A DNA stretch of 64,000 nucleotides from Pseudomonas nitroreducens. GTDB taxonomy: Bacteria; Pseudomonadota; Gammaproteobacteria; Pseudomonadales; Pseudomonadaceae. Below the pieces are notes generated by a model that saw only the letters and a list, made by a program, of their open reading frames with translations, had not been told where the DNA came from and did no database searches. This document shows positions 1-9,350 of the stretch, in pieces. The stretch's first letter is position 1. Each line of letters starts with the position of its first letter. The stretch spans positions 118,984 to 182,983 of the forward strand of contig NZ_JALJXP010000014.1 of assembly GCF_024170165.1 (NCBI RefSeq). Reading direction: 5' to 3'. The position numbers were made by a program, and so were the translations under genes.

Positions 1-1
1 A

Positions 2-898
2 TTCGCCGGGCTGTTGCTGGTGTGCGCCGGTGTGGTGGGTTACCTCGGGCTCAAGGTTGGCAAGCCGGCCGCGCCGGTTGCCGGCGTGGTGCAGGAAGTG
101 GCTCCGGCCGCCATGGCCGAGGCTGACAAGCTGCAACGTACCGCCGTGGTAGTGGCGGCCCGTGACCTGCCGCCCCTGGCGGTGATCGGCAAGGACGATG
201 TCAGCGTCGAGATGTTGCACACCGCTCCCGCCGGGAGCTTTCCCAAGCCCGAAGCCGTGATCGGCCAGCGCGTCTGGGTCGCCGTTCCGGCGGGCAATAT
301 CCTCACCTCAGCCGTGACCGAACCGGGCGGCCCATTGGCCCGCACCATCCGGCCGGACGAGCGCGCCATGGCGATTGCCGTGGACGAGGTCATCGGTGGT
401 GGCGGCTTCGTGCTCCCCGGCGATTACGTCGATGTCATGCTCTTCGTCCAGGACCAGCAGAGCACCGAGCGCAGCCTCAGCGCCCAGGTCGTGCTTCCCG
501 GTGTACGGGTGCTGACCTACGGCGAGCAGATCGCCGTTTCCACCGACGGCCAGGCACGCAACGCCGGTGACCCCAAGGACAAGACACCCAAACCGCCACG
601 CACTGCCGTGCTGGCGGTACCGGCCGAAGCCGCTTCGCGCCTGATGCTTGCCAGCCAGGCCGGCTCCCTGCGCCTGGCTGTACGCAGCAAGGACGAGAAT
701 CTCTACGAGAAGGAGCAGCAGGGCCGCTATATCCAGGCCTCCCTCGGCTCCGCCGGGAGCCAGCCGATCACGCTCGAACAGCTGATCGGCAAGCCACGTC
801 CGGCGAAGGCCCCCGCCGTACGCCAGGTTTCCGCGCCGCAGGTTGACGCCGGCGTGGTGGTCTACCGAGGCACTGCTGTTACCCGTGAAGCACATTGA
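2..898 (+). CDS. rcpC: Flp pilus assembly protein RcpC/CpaB (5' end outside window)
   Basis: The reading frame is open to the left edge and starts inside a hydrophobic segment (FAGLLLVCAGVVGYLGL), so the true start lies upstream and only the mature part is seen. RcpC/CpaB proteins are inner-membrane-anchored periplasmic proteins that support the RcpA secretin of the Tad (tight adherence) system. After the membrane segment comes a SAF-like domain (VVAARDLPPLAVIGKDDVS) and the conserved region from IRPDERAMAIAVDEV, followed by GDYVDVMLF. It is 15 bp from rcpA, with an AAGGAG ribosome site between them, so the two are co-transcribed. The flp pilin gene expected upstream is not in the window. Confidence 0.93.
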   Translation, partial: FAGLLLVCAGVVGYLGLKVGKPAAPVAGVVQEVAPAAMAEADKLQRTAVVVAARDLPPLAVIGKDDVSVEMLHTAPAGSFPKPEAVIGQRVWVAVPAGNILTSAVTEPGGPLARTIRPDERAMAIAVDEVIGGGGFVLPGDYVDVMLFVQDQQSTERSLSAQVVLPGVRVLTYGEQIAVSTDGQARNAGDPKDKTPKPPRTAVLAVPAEAASRLMLASQAGSLRLAVRSKDENLYEKEQQGRYIQASLGSAGSQPITLEQLIGKPRPAKAPAVRQVSAPQVDAGVVVYRGTAVTREAH

Positions 899-913
899 GC
901 AAGGAGTGCATCG

Positions 914-2149
914 ATGTCCCAGCGCTTCATCCTTCCCCTGGTTGCCCTGCTGGCCTGCGCCGTTCACTCCGTGGCGCAAGCCGTGCCGAGCGCATGTGCC
1001 GGCTTCGCTGACCAGCAACTGAATCTCGACGTCGAGCAGGGCGCCCAGCGCGACCAGCAATTGCCGGTGCCGATCAAGCGCCTGGCCATCGGCGATCCGA
1101 ACATCGCCGACGTGCAGGTGCTCGACAAGCGTGACTTCCTCATCACCGGCAAGGCCGAGGGTCTGACCAGCCTGCTGATCTGGACCGCCTGCAGCGACCA
1201 GCCGATGCGTACCGTGGTAAGGGTTGGTGCGCGCGCGGTGGGTGATGTGGCCGGGGCCACCGGCGTTGGCGCCGGCAGCCTGGCCAACCAGGTGCAGACC
1301 GATATCCGCTTCGTCGAGGTCAGCCGCAGCAAGCTCAAGCAGGCCAGTACCTCGCTGATTCGCCAGGGGTCCAACACCTTTGTCCTGGGCTCACCCGGAA
1401 GCCTGAGTGGCGTAACGGTCGATCCCCGAGGGATTCTGGACGGCGGCACCTTCGGCAGTGCCAATGGCGGCTTCAACATCATCTGGGGGGGCGGCAGCAG
1501 CAAGTGGCTGGGCTTCATCAACGCCCTGGAGGGCAGCGGCTTTGCCTACACCCTGGCGCGGCCCAGCCTGGTGGCGACCAGCGGGCAGACGGCGTCGTTC
1601 CTGGCCGGCGGCGAATTCCCGATTCCGGTGCCCAATGGCGATAACAACAACATCACCATCGAGTACAAGGAGTTCGGCGTGCGCCTGACCCTGACCCCGA
1701 CGGTGATGAACGACAAGCGCATCGCCCTGAAGGTCGCCCCGGAAGTCAGTGAGCTGGACTTCTCCAGCGGCATCCGCACCAACGACATCGCCGTGCCCGC
1801 GCTGACCGTGCGGCGCACCGACACCAGCGTGATGCTCTCCGACGGTGAGAGCTTCGTGATCAGCGGGCTGATCAGCAGCAGCACCATCAGCAACATCGAC
1901 AAATTCCCCTTCCTCGGCAGTATCCCGGTGATTGGCGCGCTGTTCCGCTCCTCCAGCCTGGACAAGGACGACCGCGAACTGCTGATGATCGTCACCCCGC
2001 ACCTGGTCCAGCCGCTGGCCGTCAATGCCGCGCTGCCCAAGCTGCCCGGCGAAGGGCTGCGCGACTACGACCCGGGCTTTGGCGAGTTCTACTTCCTCGA
2101 GGACGGCCGCTTCGACAAGCGCAAGGCCAGCAGCGGGATGTCGCACTGA
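914..2149 (+). CDS. rcpA: Tad-system outer-membrane secretin RcpA/CpaC
   Basis: A 411-residue protein with a Sec signal peptide (residues 1-23, ending VAQA). It has an N-terminal pilus-assembly/BON-type domain (DLPVPIKRLAIGDPNIADVQVL-type region, residues about 40-110) and a C-terminal secretin domain (GGEFPIPVP, VRLTLTPTV, then the VPALTVRRTDTSVMLSDGE and PFLGSIPVIGALF stretches typical of type II/IV secretins). It should form the outer-membrane gate through which the Flp pilus leaves the cell. The stop codon overlaps an ATG in the tadZ frame (TGATG). Length is normal for the family. Confidence 0.95.
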   Translation: MSQRFILPLVALLACAVHSVAQAVPSACAGFADQQLNLDVEQGAQRDQQLPVPIKRLAIGDPNIADVQVLDKRDFLITGKAEGLTSLLIWTACSDQPMRTVVRVGARAVGDVAGATGVGAGSLANQVQTDIRFVEVSRSKLKQASTSLIRQGSNTFVLGSPGSLSGVTVDPRGILDGGTFGSANGGFNIIWGGGSSKWLGFINALEGSGFAYTLARPSLVATSGQTASFLAGGEFPIPVPNGDNNNITIEYKEFGVRLTLTPTVMNDKRIALKVAPEVSELDFSSGIRTNDIAVPALTVRRTDTSVMLSDGESFVISGLISSSTISNIDKFPFLGSIPVIGALFRSSSLDKDDRELLMIVTPHLVQPLAVNAALPKLPGEGLRDYDPGFGEFYFLEDGRFDKRKASSGMSH

Positions 2150-2214
2150 TGGATACCTACGAAGCGCTGACCCGCCAGAGAGCGGGAGGCAAGGCGAAGC
2201 AAGGGAGCACGGGC

Positions 2215-3399
2215 ATGAGTCAGACTTTCGTGGCGCTGGTCCAGCATCCCGGCGAGCAGGAGTGGTTGCAGAGCAGCCTGGCCGGCTGCGGGCAGGTGGT
2301 TCTGGCCAATAGCGGAACCCTGGAAGAACTGCTGTCGCTGCTCGATGTCACTGGCGCGACAGTCCTGTTCACCAGTCTGAACAAGGCCAACCTGGTCTCC
2401 CAGGGCTCGCTGATCGAGGGGCTGGTCTCGGCCCGTCCGCTGCTCTCGGTCGTCGCCGTTGGCGATGGCCTGGACAACCAGCTGGTGCTGGCCGCCATGC
2501 GCGCCGGAGCGCGGGACTTCGTCACTTACGGCGCCCGTGCCAGCGAACTGAGCGGGCTGGTCCGCCGTCTCGGCGGGCGCTTGCCCACGGTGCCCGTGAG
2601 CGCCACCCAGCAGGGCGAACTGATCAGCCTGATCAGCGCCCGGCCCGACGCCGACGGTGCCTTCGTCGCACTGCATCTGGCCCTGGCACTGCAACGCCAG
2701 GCGGACCATCGCGTGCTGCTGGTGGACATCGGTCAACCCACCGGCGAGGCCCTGGCGATCCTCGGCATGGAGCCGTCATTCACCTTCGCCGATGCGCTGC
2801 GCAACCTGCGCCGCCTGGATCAGACCCTGATCGACAGCGCCTTTGCCCGTCACGAATCCGGTCTGCGCGTGCTCAGCCTGTCGGACGAACCCGGCGTGCT
2901 GGAGCGCATCACCACTGCCGAGCTGTACCTGCTGCTGGGCAACCTGCGCAGCGCCTTCAGCCATATCCTGATCAACCTCACCGGCGTTGCCGAAGGCGAG
3001 CTCAGCGGCCAGCTGCTGATGCAGGCCAACCGCGTGCTGTGGCTGGTGGACCAGAGCGTGCCGTCGTGCAAGAAGGGCCTGGAGCGCCTGCGCCGCCTGC
3101 GTGAACGCACGCCCGCGCTGCCGCGCATCGAGTTGCTGATCGAGCGCTACTGGCCGTCGGTGCCGCCGGATGCTCCCGCCCTGGGCAAGATGTTCGGCCT
3201 GGAACTCTTCGGTATCCTGCCTGCCTCGCCGGAGGCCCGCCTGCGCGCCAAGAACGTCGGCCAGAGCCTGTTCGACCTGGCCCCGCGTGACCCGCTGACG
3301 GTGAAGCTGCGCGACCTGGCCGAGGCGCTCGGCGCAGGCGTGGCCGAGAAGCGCGGGCTGCTGCGCTGGATCGGCCGGGCGAAGGCCGCGCGTTCATGA
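2215..3399 (+). CDS. tadZ: Tad pilus localisation protein TadZ/CpaE (atypical ParA/MinD ATPase)
   Basis: TadZ places the Tad machine at a site in the cell. The N-terminal ~130 residues resemble a pseudo-receiver domain and the rest a MinD/ParA fold (VLLVDIGQPTGEALAILGM, then FSHILINLTG). The usual deviant Walker A lysines are absent: the loop reads SARPDADGAFVALHLA. I placed the start at the ATG at 2215 (GGGAG spaced 6 bp before it), giving 394 residues. An ATG at 2149 that overlaps the rcpA stop would add 22 poorly structured residues and cannot be excluded. The 3' end overlaps tadA by 4 bp, showing translational coupling. Confidence 0.9.
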   Translation: MSQTFVALVQHPGEQEWLQSSLAGCGQVVLANSGTLEELLSLLDVTGATVLFTSLNKANLVSQGSLIEGLVSARPLLSVVAVGDGLDNQLVLAAMRAGARDFVTYGARASELSGLVRRLGGRLPTVPVSATQQGELISLISARPDADGAFVALHLALALQRQADHRVLLVDIGQPTGEALAILGMEPSFTFADALRNLRRLDQTLIDSAFARHESGLRVLSLSDEPGVLERITTAELYLLLGNLRSAFSHILINLTGVAEGELSGQLLMQANRVLWLVDQSVPSCKKGLERLRRLRERTPALPRIELLIERYWPSVPPDAPALGKMFGLELFGILPASPEARLRAKNVGQSLFDLAPRDPLTVKLRDLAEALGAGVAEKRGLLRWIGRAKAARS

Positions 3400-4643
3400 G
3401 CCAGCACTACGGCGGCGGTCACGGCCGCCACGACCAGGACCTGCAGACGCTGAAAATGCGCCTGCACCGCTACATCATCGACGAGATCGACGAAGACGGC
3501 ATGAACCTGCTGGAGGGCGCGCGGCCGGCGGTGGCGCAGTACGTCTCCGAGAAGGTCAGCGAGTACGCCTCGCGCCGCCAACTGGCGATCTCCCGCTATG
3601 AACTGGACCGCCTCGCCGAAGAGGTGGTGGACGAACTGACCGGCTTCGGTCCCCTGGAAATCCTCCTGCGCGATCCGGGCGTCTCGGAAATCCTGGTCAA
3701 CGGCCCGGACCGGGTATTCATCGAGCACGAAGGCCGGCTGTACCAGAGCGACCTGCGCTTCATCGACGACCATCATGTACAGCGGGTGATCCAGCGCATC
3801 CTTGCGCCCCTGGGCCGGCGCCTTGACGAGTCCAGCCCGATGGTGGACGCGCGCCTGCCCGACGGCAGCCGGGTCAACGCGATCATCCCGCCGGTGGCGC
3901 TGGACGGGCCCTGCCTGTCGATCCGCAAGTTCAGCAAGGAGCTGCTCAAGAGCGCCGACCTGCTGGCCTACCAGAGCGTCGACGAAGCCATGCTGGCGTT
4001 CCTCCGCCAGGCGGTGGCGAGCCGCTGCAACATCCTCATCAGCGGCGGCACCGGCACCGGCAAGACCACGCTGCTCAACGTCATGAGCAGCTTCATCGAC
4101 GAACGCGAGCGTATCGTCACCATCGAGGACACCGCCGAACTGCAGCTGGGCCACGACCACGTGGTGCGACTGGAGACCCGCCCGCCGAACGCCGAGGGCT
4201 TCGGTGAGGTGACCGCCCGTGACCTGATCCGCAACGCCCTGCGGATGCGCCCGGACCGCATCATCCTCGGCGAAATCCGTGGCGTCGAAGTACTCGACGT
4301 ACTGCAGGCGATGAACACCGGCCACGACGGGTCGATGAGTACCGTGCACGCCAACTCGGCCATGGACTCGCTGCTGCGCCTGGAGATGCTGGTGGGCCTG
4401 ACCGGCCAGCGCGTGCCGGAGCAGACCCTGCGGCAGATGCTCTGCTCGGCGCTGGACATCATCGTGCAGATCACCCGCCTGTCCAACGGCCGCCGTTGTG
4501 TCAGCGAGATCCTCGAGGTACTCGAGGTACGCGACGGCGTCTACGTCACCAATTCGCTGTTCAGCCTCGACCGGCGTGGCACCGGGCAGTTCGTCCGCAC
4601 GGCCCAGCCGGGCGGCATCAAGTTCCGCCAGGTGCTGCTGTGA
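3396..4643 (+). CDS. tadA: Tad-system secretion ATPase TadA/CpaF
   Basis: A 415-residue hexameric secretion ATPase of the VirB11/GspE family that powers Flp pilus assembly at the inner face of the membrane. It shows Walker A GGTGTGKTT (Lys223), a Walker B/Asp-box region (RPDRIILGEIRG), the His-box (GHDGSMSTVHANS) and the CpaF-type N-terminal domain (LVNGPDRVFIEHEGRL). Length is normal. The start ATG overlaps the tadZ stop and the stop codon overlaps the tadB start, so it sits in a tightly coupled tadZ-tadA-tadB run. Confidence 0.97.
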   Translation: MSQHYGGGHGRHDQDLQTLKMRLHRYIIDEIDEDGMNLLEGARPAVAQYVSEKVSEYASRRQLAISRYELDRLAEEVVDELTGFGPLEILLRDPGVSEILVNGPDRVFIEHEGRLYQSDLRFIDDHHVQRVIQRILAPLGRRLDESSPMVDARLPDGSRVNAIIPPVALDGPCLSIRKFSKELLKSADLLAYQSVDEAMLAFLRQAVASRCNILISGGTGTGKTTLLNVMSSFIDERERIVTIEDTAELQLGHDHVVRLETRPPNAEGFGEVTARDLIRNALRMRPDRIILGEIRGVEVLDVLQAMNTGHDGSMSTVHANSAMDSLLRLEMLVGLTGQRVPEQTLRQMLCSALDIIVQITRLSNGRRCVSEILEVLEVRDGVYVTNSLFSLDRRGTGQFVRTAQPGGIKFRQVLL

Positions 4644-5527
4644 GCGGCGCACTCTGGCTGGTCGTGGCCAGCCTGGCGCTGGCAGCGCTGGGCATGGGGC
4701 TGGCGGGCATGAGCTGGCGCGCCCGGCACCACGAACTGGTGATGCGCCGTCTGAGTGGAGAGAACGTGGTCGCCGGAGCAGGGCGCGTCCGCAGCAGCCA
4801 CTGGCTGGCGCGGCGCATGCGACGTGCCGGCATCTCCGACATGCGCGGCTGGGTGCTGGGAGCCGTGGTCGTCTGTCTTGTGCTGGGGCTGTTCGGACAG
4901 CGCCTGGGCGGGCCGATAGCCGCGCTCTGTGGCGTCGGGGTGGGAGTGCTCGGCTTCCATGCACTGCTCAACCTGCTGTACCGGCGTCGCCTGCAGAAAA
5001 TGATCCGGCAGATGCCCAACTTCCTCGACCAGGTGGTACGCAGCCTGCACTCGGGGCGAACCCTGGGGGATGCCATCACCCAGGCGGTGAACGCAGCCGA
5101 CGACCCGCTGCGGGAAATCTTCTCGCTGGTGAACAACCATGTGCTGCTGGGCATCAGCCTGCCCGAGGCGCTGCAGGAGGTGGCGGAGCTCTACGACGTG
5201 GAAGAACTGCATGTGCTCTCCCTCGGTGTGGCGGTGAACCACCGCTACGGCGGCAACACCACCGACCTGCTGGAGAACATCATCAAGGTCATCCACGAGC
5301 GGGAGAAACTCGGGCGCCAGCTGCGCGCGATGACCGGCGAAACCCGCATGAGCGCCCTGGTGCTGGCCCTGCTGCCGGTGAGCCTGGGTGGCTACATCCT
5401 GTTCAGCAACCCGGGCTACCTGATGAACATGTGGCAGGACCACGGCGGCCGCCTGATGCTGCTGACTTCCCTGGGGTTGCAGGTGCTGGGGTGCTACACG
5501 CTCTGGCGCATGCTCAAGAGCATCTGA
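4640..5527 (+). CDS. tadB: Tad-system inner-membrane platform protein TadB
   Basis: One of the two GspF-type (T2SSF) platform proteins of the Tad machine. I chose the GTG at 4640, which overlaps the tadA stop (GTGA). It gives 295 residues, the usual TadB size; the open frame upstream runs inside tadA. It has hydrophobic segments at residues 1-20 (LWLVVASLALAALGMGLAGM), about 70-115, and two near the C-terminus (LVLALLPVSLGGYILF, LMLLTSLGLQVLGCYTLWRM). The central cytoplasmic T2SSF domain contains RQMPNFLDQVVRSLHSGRTL. It pairs with TadC. Confidence 0.93.
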   Translation: MSGALWLVVASLALAALGMGLAGMSWRARHHELVMRRLSGENVVAGAGRVRSSHWLARRMRRAGISDMRGWVLGAVVVCLVLGLFGQRLGGPIAALCGVGVGVLGFHALLNLLYRRRLQKMIRQMPNFLDQVVRSLHSGRTLGDAITQAVNAADDPLREIFSLVNNHVLLGISLPEALQEVAELYDVEELHVLSLGVAVNHRYGGNTTDLLENIIKVIHEREKLGRQLRAMTGETRMSALVLALLPVSLGGYILFSNPGYLMNMWQDHGGRLMLLTSLGLQVLGCYTLWRMLKSI

Positions 5528-5537
5528 GGAGGCCGGC

Positions 5538-6446
5538 ATGCCCCTGATGTACGGATTGATGGCGGTGATCCTGGCCCTGGCGGCGATCCTCCTGCTGCTC
5601 TCGCAGAGCCGCACGGCCGGTCGCGAACAGCGCCTGATCGAGCAGCGCCTGGGTGGCGATGCAGCGCCGCACGGTGCTGGCCAGCGCATGGCACGGGCAT
5701 TCGACCGCATGAGCGACAGTGGCCTGGGGCGGCGTCTGCAGCTGCGCGATGAGGAAGTCCGGCTGTTGCTCAACCAGGCTGGCTGGTCCGGCAGCACGCC
5801 GCGGCGCATCTACCTGATGTCGATATTCCTGGTTCCCCTGCTGTTCGTGGCCATCGTACTGGTGGTCCTGGCCACGCCGGGACATGCCCATATCTCGCCG
5901 CTGCTGCCCTTGTCCTTCGCCGCCGGAATCGGCTTCCTGCTGCCCAAGCGGGTGCTGGCCTACTTCGCCGGCAAGCGCCGGCAGCGCCTGGCGGACGAGG
6001 TGATCCTGTTCATCCAGCTGATCCGCATCCTTTTCGACTCCGGCCTCACGGTGGAGCAGAGCCTGCGAGTGGTCAGCCGGGAAGGGCGGAGCATCGTGCC
6101 GGTGCTGGTGGAGGAACTCGATGGCGTACTGGCGCATGCCGAAAGCGGCCTCGACCTGGCGGATGAGCTGGAGCTGCTGAGCAAGCGCCTGGCGGTGGGA
6201 GAACTGAGCGACTGCTGCAACGTACTGCGCCAGATGCTGCGCCAGGGCGGCAGCGCTCGCGGATCGCTGCTGACGCTCAAGCAATTGTTCGAGGACCGCC
6301 GCCTGACCGGCCTGCAGGAAAAGGTCAGCAAGATGTCGGCGAAGATGAGCCTGGTGATGATGACGCTGCTGTTCCCGGCGCTGCTGATCATCCTCGCCGG
6401 GCCCGGCTTCCTCGCGATCACCAAGGCCCTGGGGAGAATGGGATGA
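5538..6446 (+). CDS. tadC: Tad-system inner-membrane platform protein TadC
   Basis: Second GspF-like platform protein, 302 residues, 10 bp after tadB with a GAGG site just before the ATG. It has an N-terminal membrane helix (residues 1-22), a helix pair around residues 95-135 and a C-terminal hydrophobic segment (MMTLLFPALLIILAGPGFLAI). The T2SSF core is recognisable (LIRILFDSGLTVEQSLRVVS). TadB and TadC are expected to form the membrane base on which the TadA ATPase works. The stop codon overlaps the tadD start. Confidence 0.93.
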   Translation: MPLMYGLMAVILALAAILLLLSQSRTAGREQRLIEQRLGGDAAPHGAGQRMARAFDRMSDSGLGRRLQLRDEEVRLLLNQAGWSGSTPRRIYLMSIFLVPLLFVAIVLVVLATPGHAHISPLLPLSFAAGIGFLLPKRVLAYFAGKRRQRLADEVILFIQLIRILFDSGLTVEQSLRVVSREGRSIVPVLVEELDGVLAHAESGLDLADELELLSKRLAVGELSDCCNVLRQMLRQGGSARGSLLTLKQLFEDRRLTGLQEKVSKMSAKMSLVMMTLLFPALLIILAGPGFLAITKALGRMG

Positions 6447-7240
6447 GAAACGCGTGCTTGATCGGCCTGCTGGGCCTGACCCTCGGCGGCTGCGCCAACT
6501 TCGACACCCTCGGCGGGCCGAGCGTCGGGCAGAACTGCGACGAGAAGCTCGGCCAGGCGGTGGAGCTGCAGCTCAACCTGGCCCGCGAGATGCTGGACAA
6601 CGGCCGCGCCCACGCCGCCCTGGCCAACCTGGAAACCCTGCCGCCGAACTCGCTGGAAGTGCGCGAAAGCAAGGCGCTGGCCCTGCGCCGCATCGGTGAT
6701 CCCAAGGCGCGCATCGTCTACGAAGGGCTGCTGGGCACCTGCAAGTCCGCCGAGGCCCACCATGGCCTGGGGCAGATCGCCATGCGCGGCGGCAATACAG
6801 TGGAAGCCGAGCGCGAGCTACGTGAAGCGGCGCGCCTGCAGCCCACCGACAGCGCGCTGCGCAACGACCTGGGTTACGTCCTGCTGCGGCGCGGCGAGCT
6901 GGAGAAGGCGCGCTTCGAGTTCATCACCGCCATGGAGCTGAACGAGCACGACAAGCTGCCGGCCACCAACCTGCTCAGCGTCATGTTCATCCAGGGCGAG
7001 AACAGCGAGGCCAGCCGGTTGATCCAGAGCGTCGGGCTGTCCGCCGACCAGGTCCGCGCGGCCCAGGACCAGGCGAAGGACCTGCGCCCGGTGAGCCCCG
7101 CCAGCCCGGCCAGCCAGCCGGCGGTGCAGGCCGAAAGCGTGAGTTACGTGGACGAGCCGGTGGACGACGTACACCCGGCTCAGGTCGTGTCGACTCCGGC
7201 GGTGGCGCGCGACGCCAAGCTGCTGGTCAAGGCCCGCTGA
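6443..7240 (+). CDS. tadD: Tad-system lipoprotein TadD with tetratricopeptide repeats
   Basis: A 265-residue lipoprotein. The signal sequence ends in the lipobox LGGC (Cys17), which predicts lipidation and outer-membrane anchoring. TPR-type helical repeats follow (LETLPPNSLEVRESKALALR; AEARRELREAARLQPTDSALRNDLGYVL-like region). TadD is the pilotin-like assembly factor of the Tad secretin. The C-terminal ~50 residues are low-complexity (Pro/Ala/Ser/Val-rich) and probably disordered. It overlaps tadC by 4 bp. Confidence 0.92.
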   Translation: MRNACLIGLLGLTLGGCANFDTLGGPSVGQNCDEKLGQAVELQLNLAREMLDNGRAHAALANLETLPPNSLEVRESKALALRRIGDPKARIVYEGLLGTCKSAEAHHGLGQIAMRGGNTVEAERELREAARLQPTDSALRNDLGYVLLRRGELEKARFEFITAMELNEHDKLPATNLLSVMFIQGENSEASRLIQSVGLSADQVRAAQDQAKDLRPVSPASPASQPAVQAESVSYVDEPVDDVHPAQVVSTPAVARDAKLLVKAR

Positions 7241-7259
7241 GGTGGGCAGGGAGGGAAGG

Positions 7260-7541
7260 ATGAAGACATGGATTCTGGCCGGCGCACTGCTGGCGACGCC
7301 GATGCTGGCCCAGGCGGTGGAGACCACCCACACCGAAGCCGGCACCACCGCTCGTGACCAGCAGGAAGTGCTGACCTGGCTGGACCTGCAGAGCAGTGGC
7401 AAGGCCGCTTCGGCCCACCGGCAGAGCGCCACACCGGCCGAGCGAGACCGCGCCTACCAGCGCTACCTGAAGAGCTATACCCACGAGATTCCCGAGTACC
7501 TGCTCGACGACAACAACGGCTTCAGCACCGACAAGAACTGA
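7260..7541 (+). CDS. small exported DUF3613-type protein of the tad locus
   Basis: A 93-residue protein with a clear signal peptide (MKTWILAGALLATPMLAQA, cleavage about residue 19-20). It lies between tadD and tadG, the same position as PA4298 in P. aeruginosa. The mature part is polar and helical (DQQEVLTWLDLQSSGKAAS, then ERDRAYQRYLKSYTHEIPE). The start at 7260 follows a strong purine ribosome site (GGAGGGAAGG). Its role is unknown; position suggests an accessory periplasmic factor of Flp pilus assembly. The DUF3613 family name is from memory. Confidence 0.82.
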   Translation: MKTWILAGALLATPMLAQAVETTHTEAGTTARDQQEVLTWLDLQSSGKAASAHRQSATPAERDRAYQRYLKSYTHEIPEYLLDDNNGFSTDKN

Positions 7542-7559
7542 TCCCTTCCGGAGGCTGCC

Positions 7560-9326
7560 ATGGGACGTGAACGGCAGCGAGGCGCAATCGGTGTCATGGC
7601 GGCGGGAACGCTGCTGCTGGCGCTGATCTGCCTGGCCCTGGTGATCGACACCGGGCGCCTGTACTTCGAACAACGCAAGCTGCAGCGTGTGGCGGACATG
7701 GCGGCGCTGGAAGCGGCCACCCAGGGCGGTATGTGCGGCTCGCAGCTGGCCGCCGACATCCAGGGCTATGTCACCGCCAGCGCGGCGAAGAACGGCTTCG
7801 TGCCCGGCACTGGCGACACCCTGGTGGGGACGCTGGGCAGTGTCAGCTTCTCTGCCGGTTATGGCAGTGCCGATTCTCAGCGGGTATTCAGTCCCGGCGG
7901 CGACCTGGCCGATTCCGTTCGCGTGCAGGCCACGCACAGCGTTCCGTCCAGCCTGGTACTCAACGTCGCCAGCCTGTTCAGCGGGGCCTCGACTACCACC
8001 GTGCTCAATGCCAAGGCCGTGGCGCGGCGCTCGGCGATGGCGGGGATTTCCGCCGGGAGCGGTGTGCTGAGCCTGGATTCGAGCAACTCGCCGTTGCTCA
8101 ATGCCCTGCTCGGCGGGCTGCTGGGCACCAACCTCAACCTGGACGTGGTGACCTACCAGGGCATCGCCGGGGCCAACGTCTCGCTGCTTGCCCTGAGCCA
8201 GCAGCTCAAGGCCGCCGGGGTGAACCTCGAACTGGGCAAGATCGACAGCCTGCTGAACGCCAACGTCACCGCCGTGCAATTGCTCCAGGCCATGGTCAAT
8301 GCGGCCGACTCTTCGCAACTGGCCGGGGTCAATACGGCGCTGCTGCGCACGGCGCTGGCCACCATCAACGTGCCGACGGCGCAACTGACCCTGGGGCAGA
8401 TTCTCAGCGTGGTGGCGCCGGACAGCGTGCGCGATACGGCGCTCAGTGCCGGGGTCAATATGCTTGACCTGCTGATGGCCACGGCGCTGGTGGCGAACAA
8501 GAACAACGCAGTGAACCTCGATCTGAAGGGAAAGAGCATCGCTGGAGTTGTGCCGACCGTGAAGTTATGGGTCATCTCCCCGCCGACCATCGCCTATGGG
8601 TATCCGGGCAAGGACGGCGCCGGAAACTGGCGAACAGTGGCGAAGAACGCTCAAGTGCAATTGGAGGTGGGGGCCAACGCCAACCTGCTTGGGTTGAATC
8701 TGGTGAGGCTGGCGCTGAGCCTCAAGGTGGGTGTGGCGGAGGGTTATGCCGCGCTGGACACAATTCAGTGTGGAGGCGTGGGCAAACCCGTCACGGTCAA
8801 TGTGAAGGCGCGGCCGGGCGTAGCGAGCGCCAGTCTCGATGCCAATGTCAGTCTGCTCTCCGGCGCCAATGGCAGTCTGGTTGGGGTGACCATCACCAAC
8901 ACCGGTACGGGAGCTACAGGTAGCAGCACGTCGACGTCTACCCAATTCGCCATTCCAGGAGAGCAATCCCTCAGCTTCCTGGTCAGCAGCCCTGCCGATC
9001 TGCCCAGCGCGGTAAAAAGAGTACAGAGCCCATTGGGATCATCGCTGGGGACGGGGCTGACCAGTCTGGCGAATTCCCTGACCATCAAGGTTGAGGCAGG
9101 CGGTAACTGCAACAACATCCTCAGTTGGCTGCTGTGTACATTGAGCAGTCTGGTGAGTTCGATTGTGCAGCTTGGTCTCGATCTCACGGGGGCACTGGGT
9201 GCACTGGTCACTGCGCTCGGCCAGCAACTGATTGACCCATTGCTGGCCTTGTTGGGCATCCAGACCGGCATCCTCGACGTGCGCCTGATCGACCTCCAGA
9301 CCGGCGGCGCGGAGCTGCTGATCTGA
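7560..9326 (+). CDS. tadG: Tad-locus membrane-anchored protein TadG
   Basis: A 588-residue protein. Its N-terminus (RQRGAIGVMAAGTLLLALICLALVIDTG) is the TadE/TadG-type pseudopilin-like membrane anchor, followed by the conserved RLYFEQRKLQRVADMAALEAA helix. The rest is a long, Ser/Ala/Gly/Leu/Val-rich, probably secreted region with few charged residues. It is the last gene of the rcpC-tadG run and has a GGAGG site before the ATG. It ends 25 bp from the convergent pprB gene. TadG proteins are thought to help anchor or initiate the pilus. Confidence 0.87.
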   Translation: MGRERQRGAIGVMAAGTLLLALICLALVIDTGRLYFEQRKLQRVADMAALEAATQGGMCGSQLAADIQGYVTASAAKNGFVPGTGDTLVGTLGSVSFSAGYGSADSQRVFSPGGDLADSVRVQATHSVPSSLVLNVASLFSGASTTTVLNAKAVARRSAMAGISAGSGVLSLDSSNSPLLNALLGGLLGTNLNLDVVTYQGIAGANVSLLALSQQLKAAGVNLELGKIDSLLNANVTAVQLLQAMVNAADSSQLAGVNTALLRTALATINVPTAQLTLGQILSVVAPDSVRDTALSAGVNMLDLLMATALVANKNNAVNLDLKGKSIAGVVPTVKLWVISPPTIAYGYPGKDGAGNWRTVAKNAQVQLEVGANANLLGLNLVRLALSLKVGVAEGYAALDTIQCGGVGKPVTVNVKARPGVASASLDANVSLLSGANGSLVGVTITNTGTGATGSSTSTSTQFAIPGEQSLSFLVSSPADLPSAVKRVQSPLGSSLGTGLTSLANSLTIKVEAGGNCNNILSWLLCTLSSLVSSIVQLGLDLTGALGALVTALGQQLIDPLLALLGIQTGILDVRLIDLQTGGAELLI

Positions 9327-9350
9327 AGATCGTCAGAGGGCGAGGCGGAC

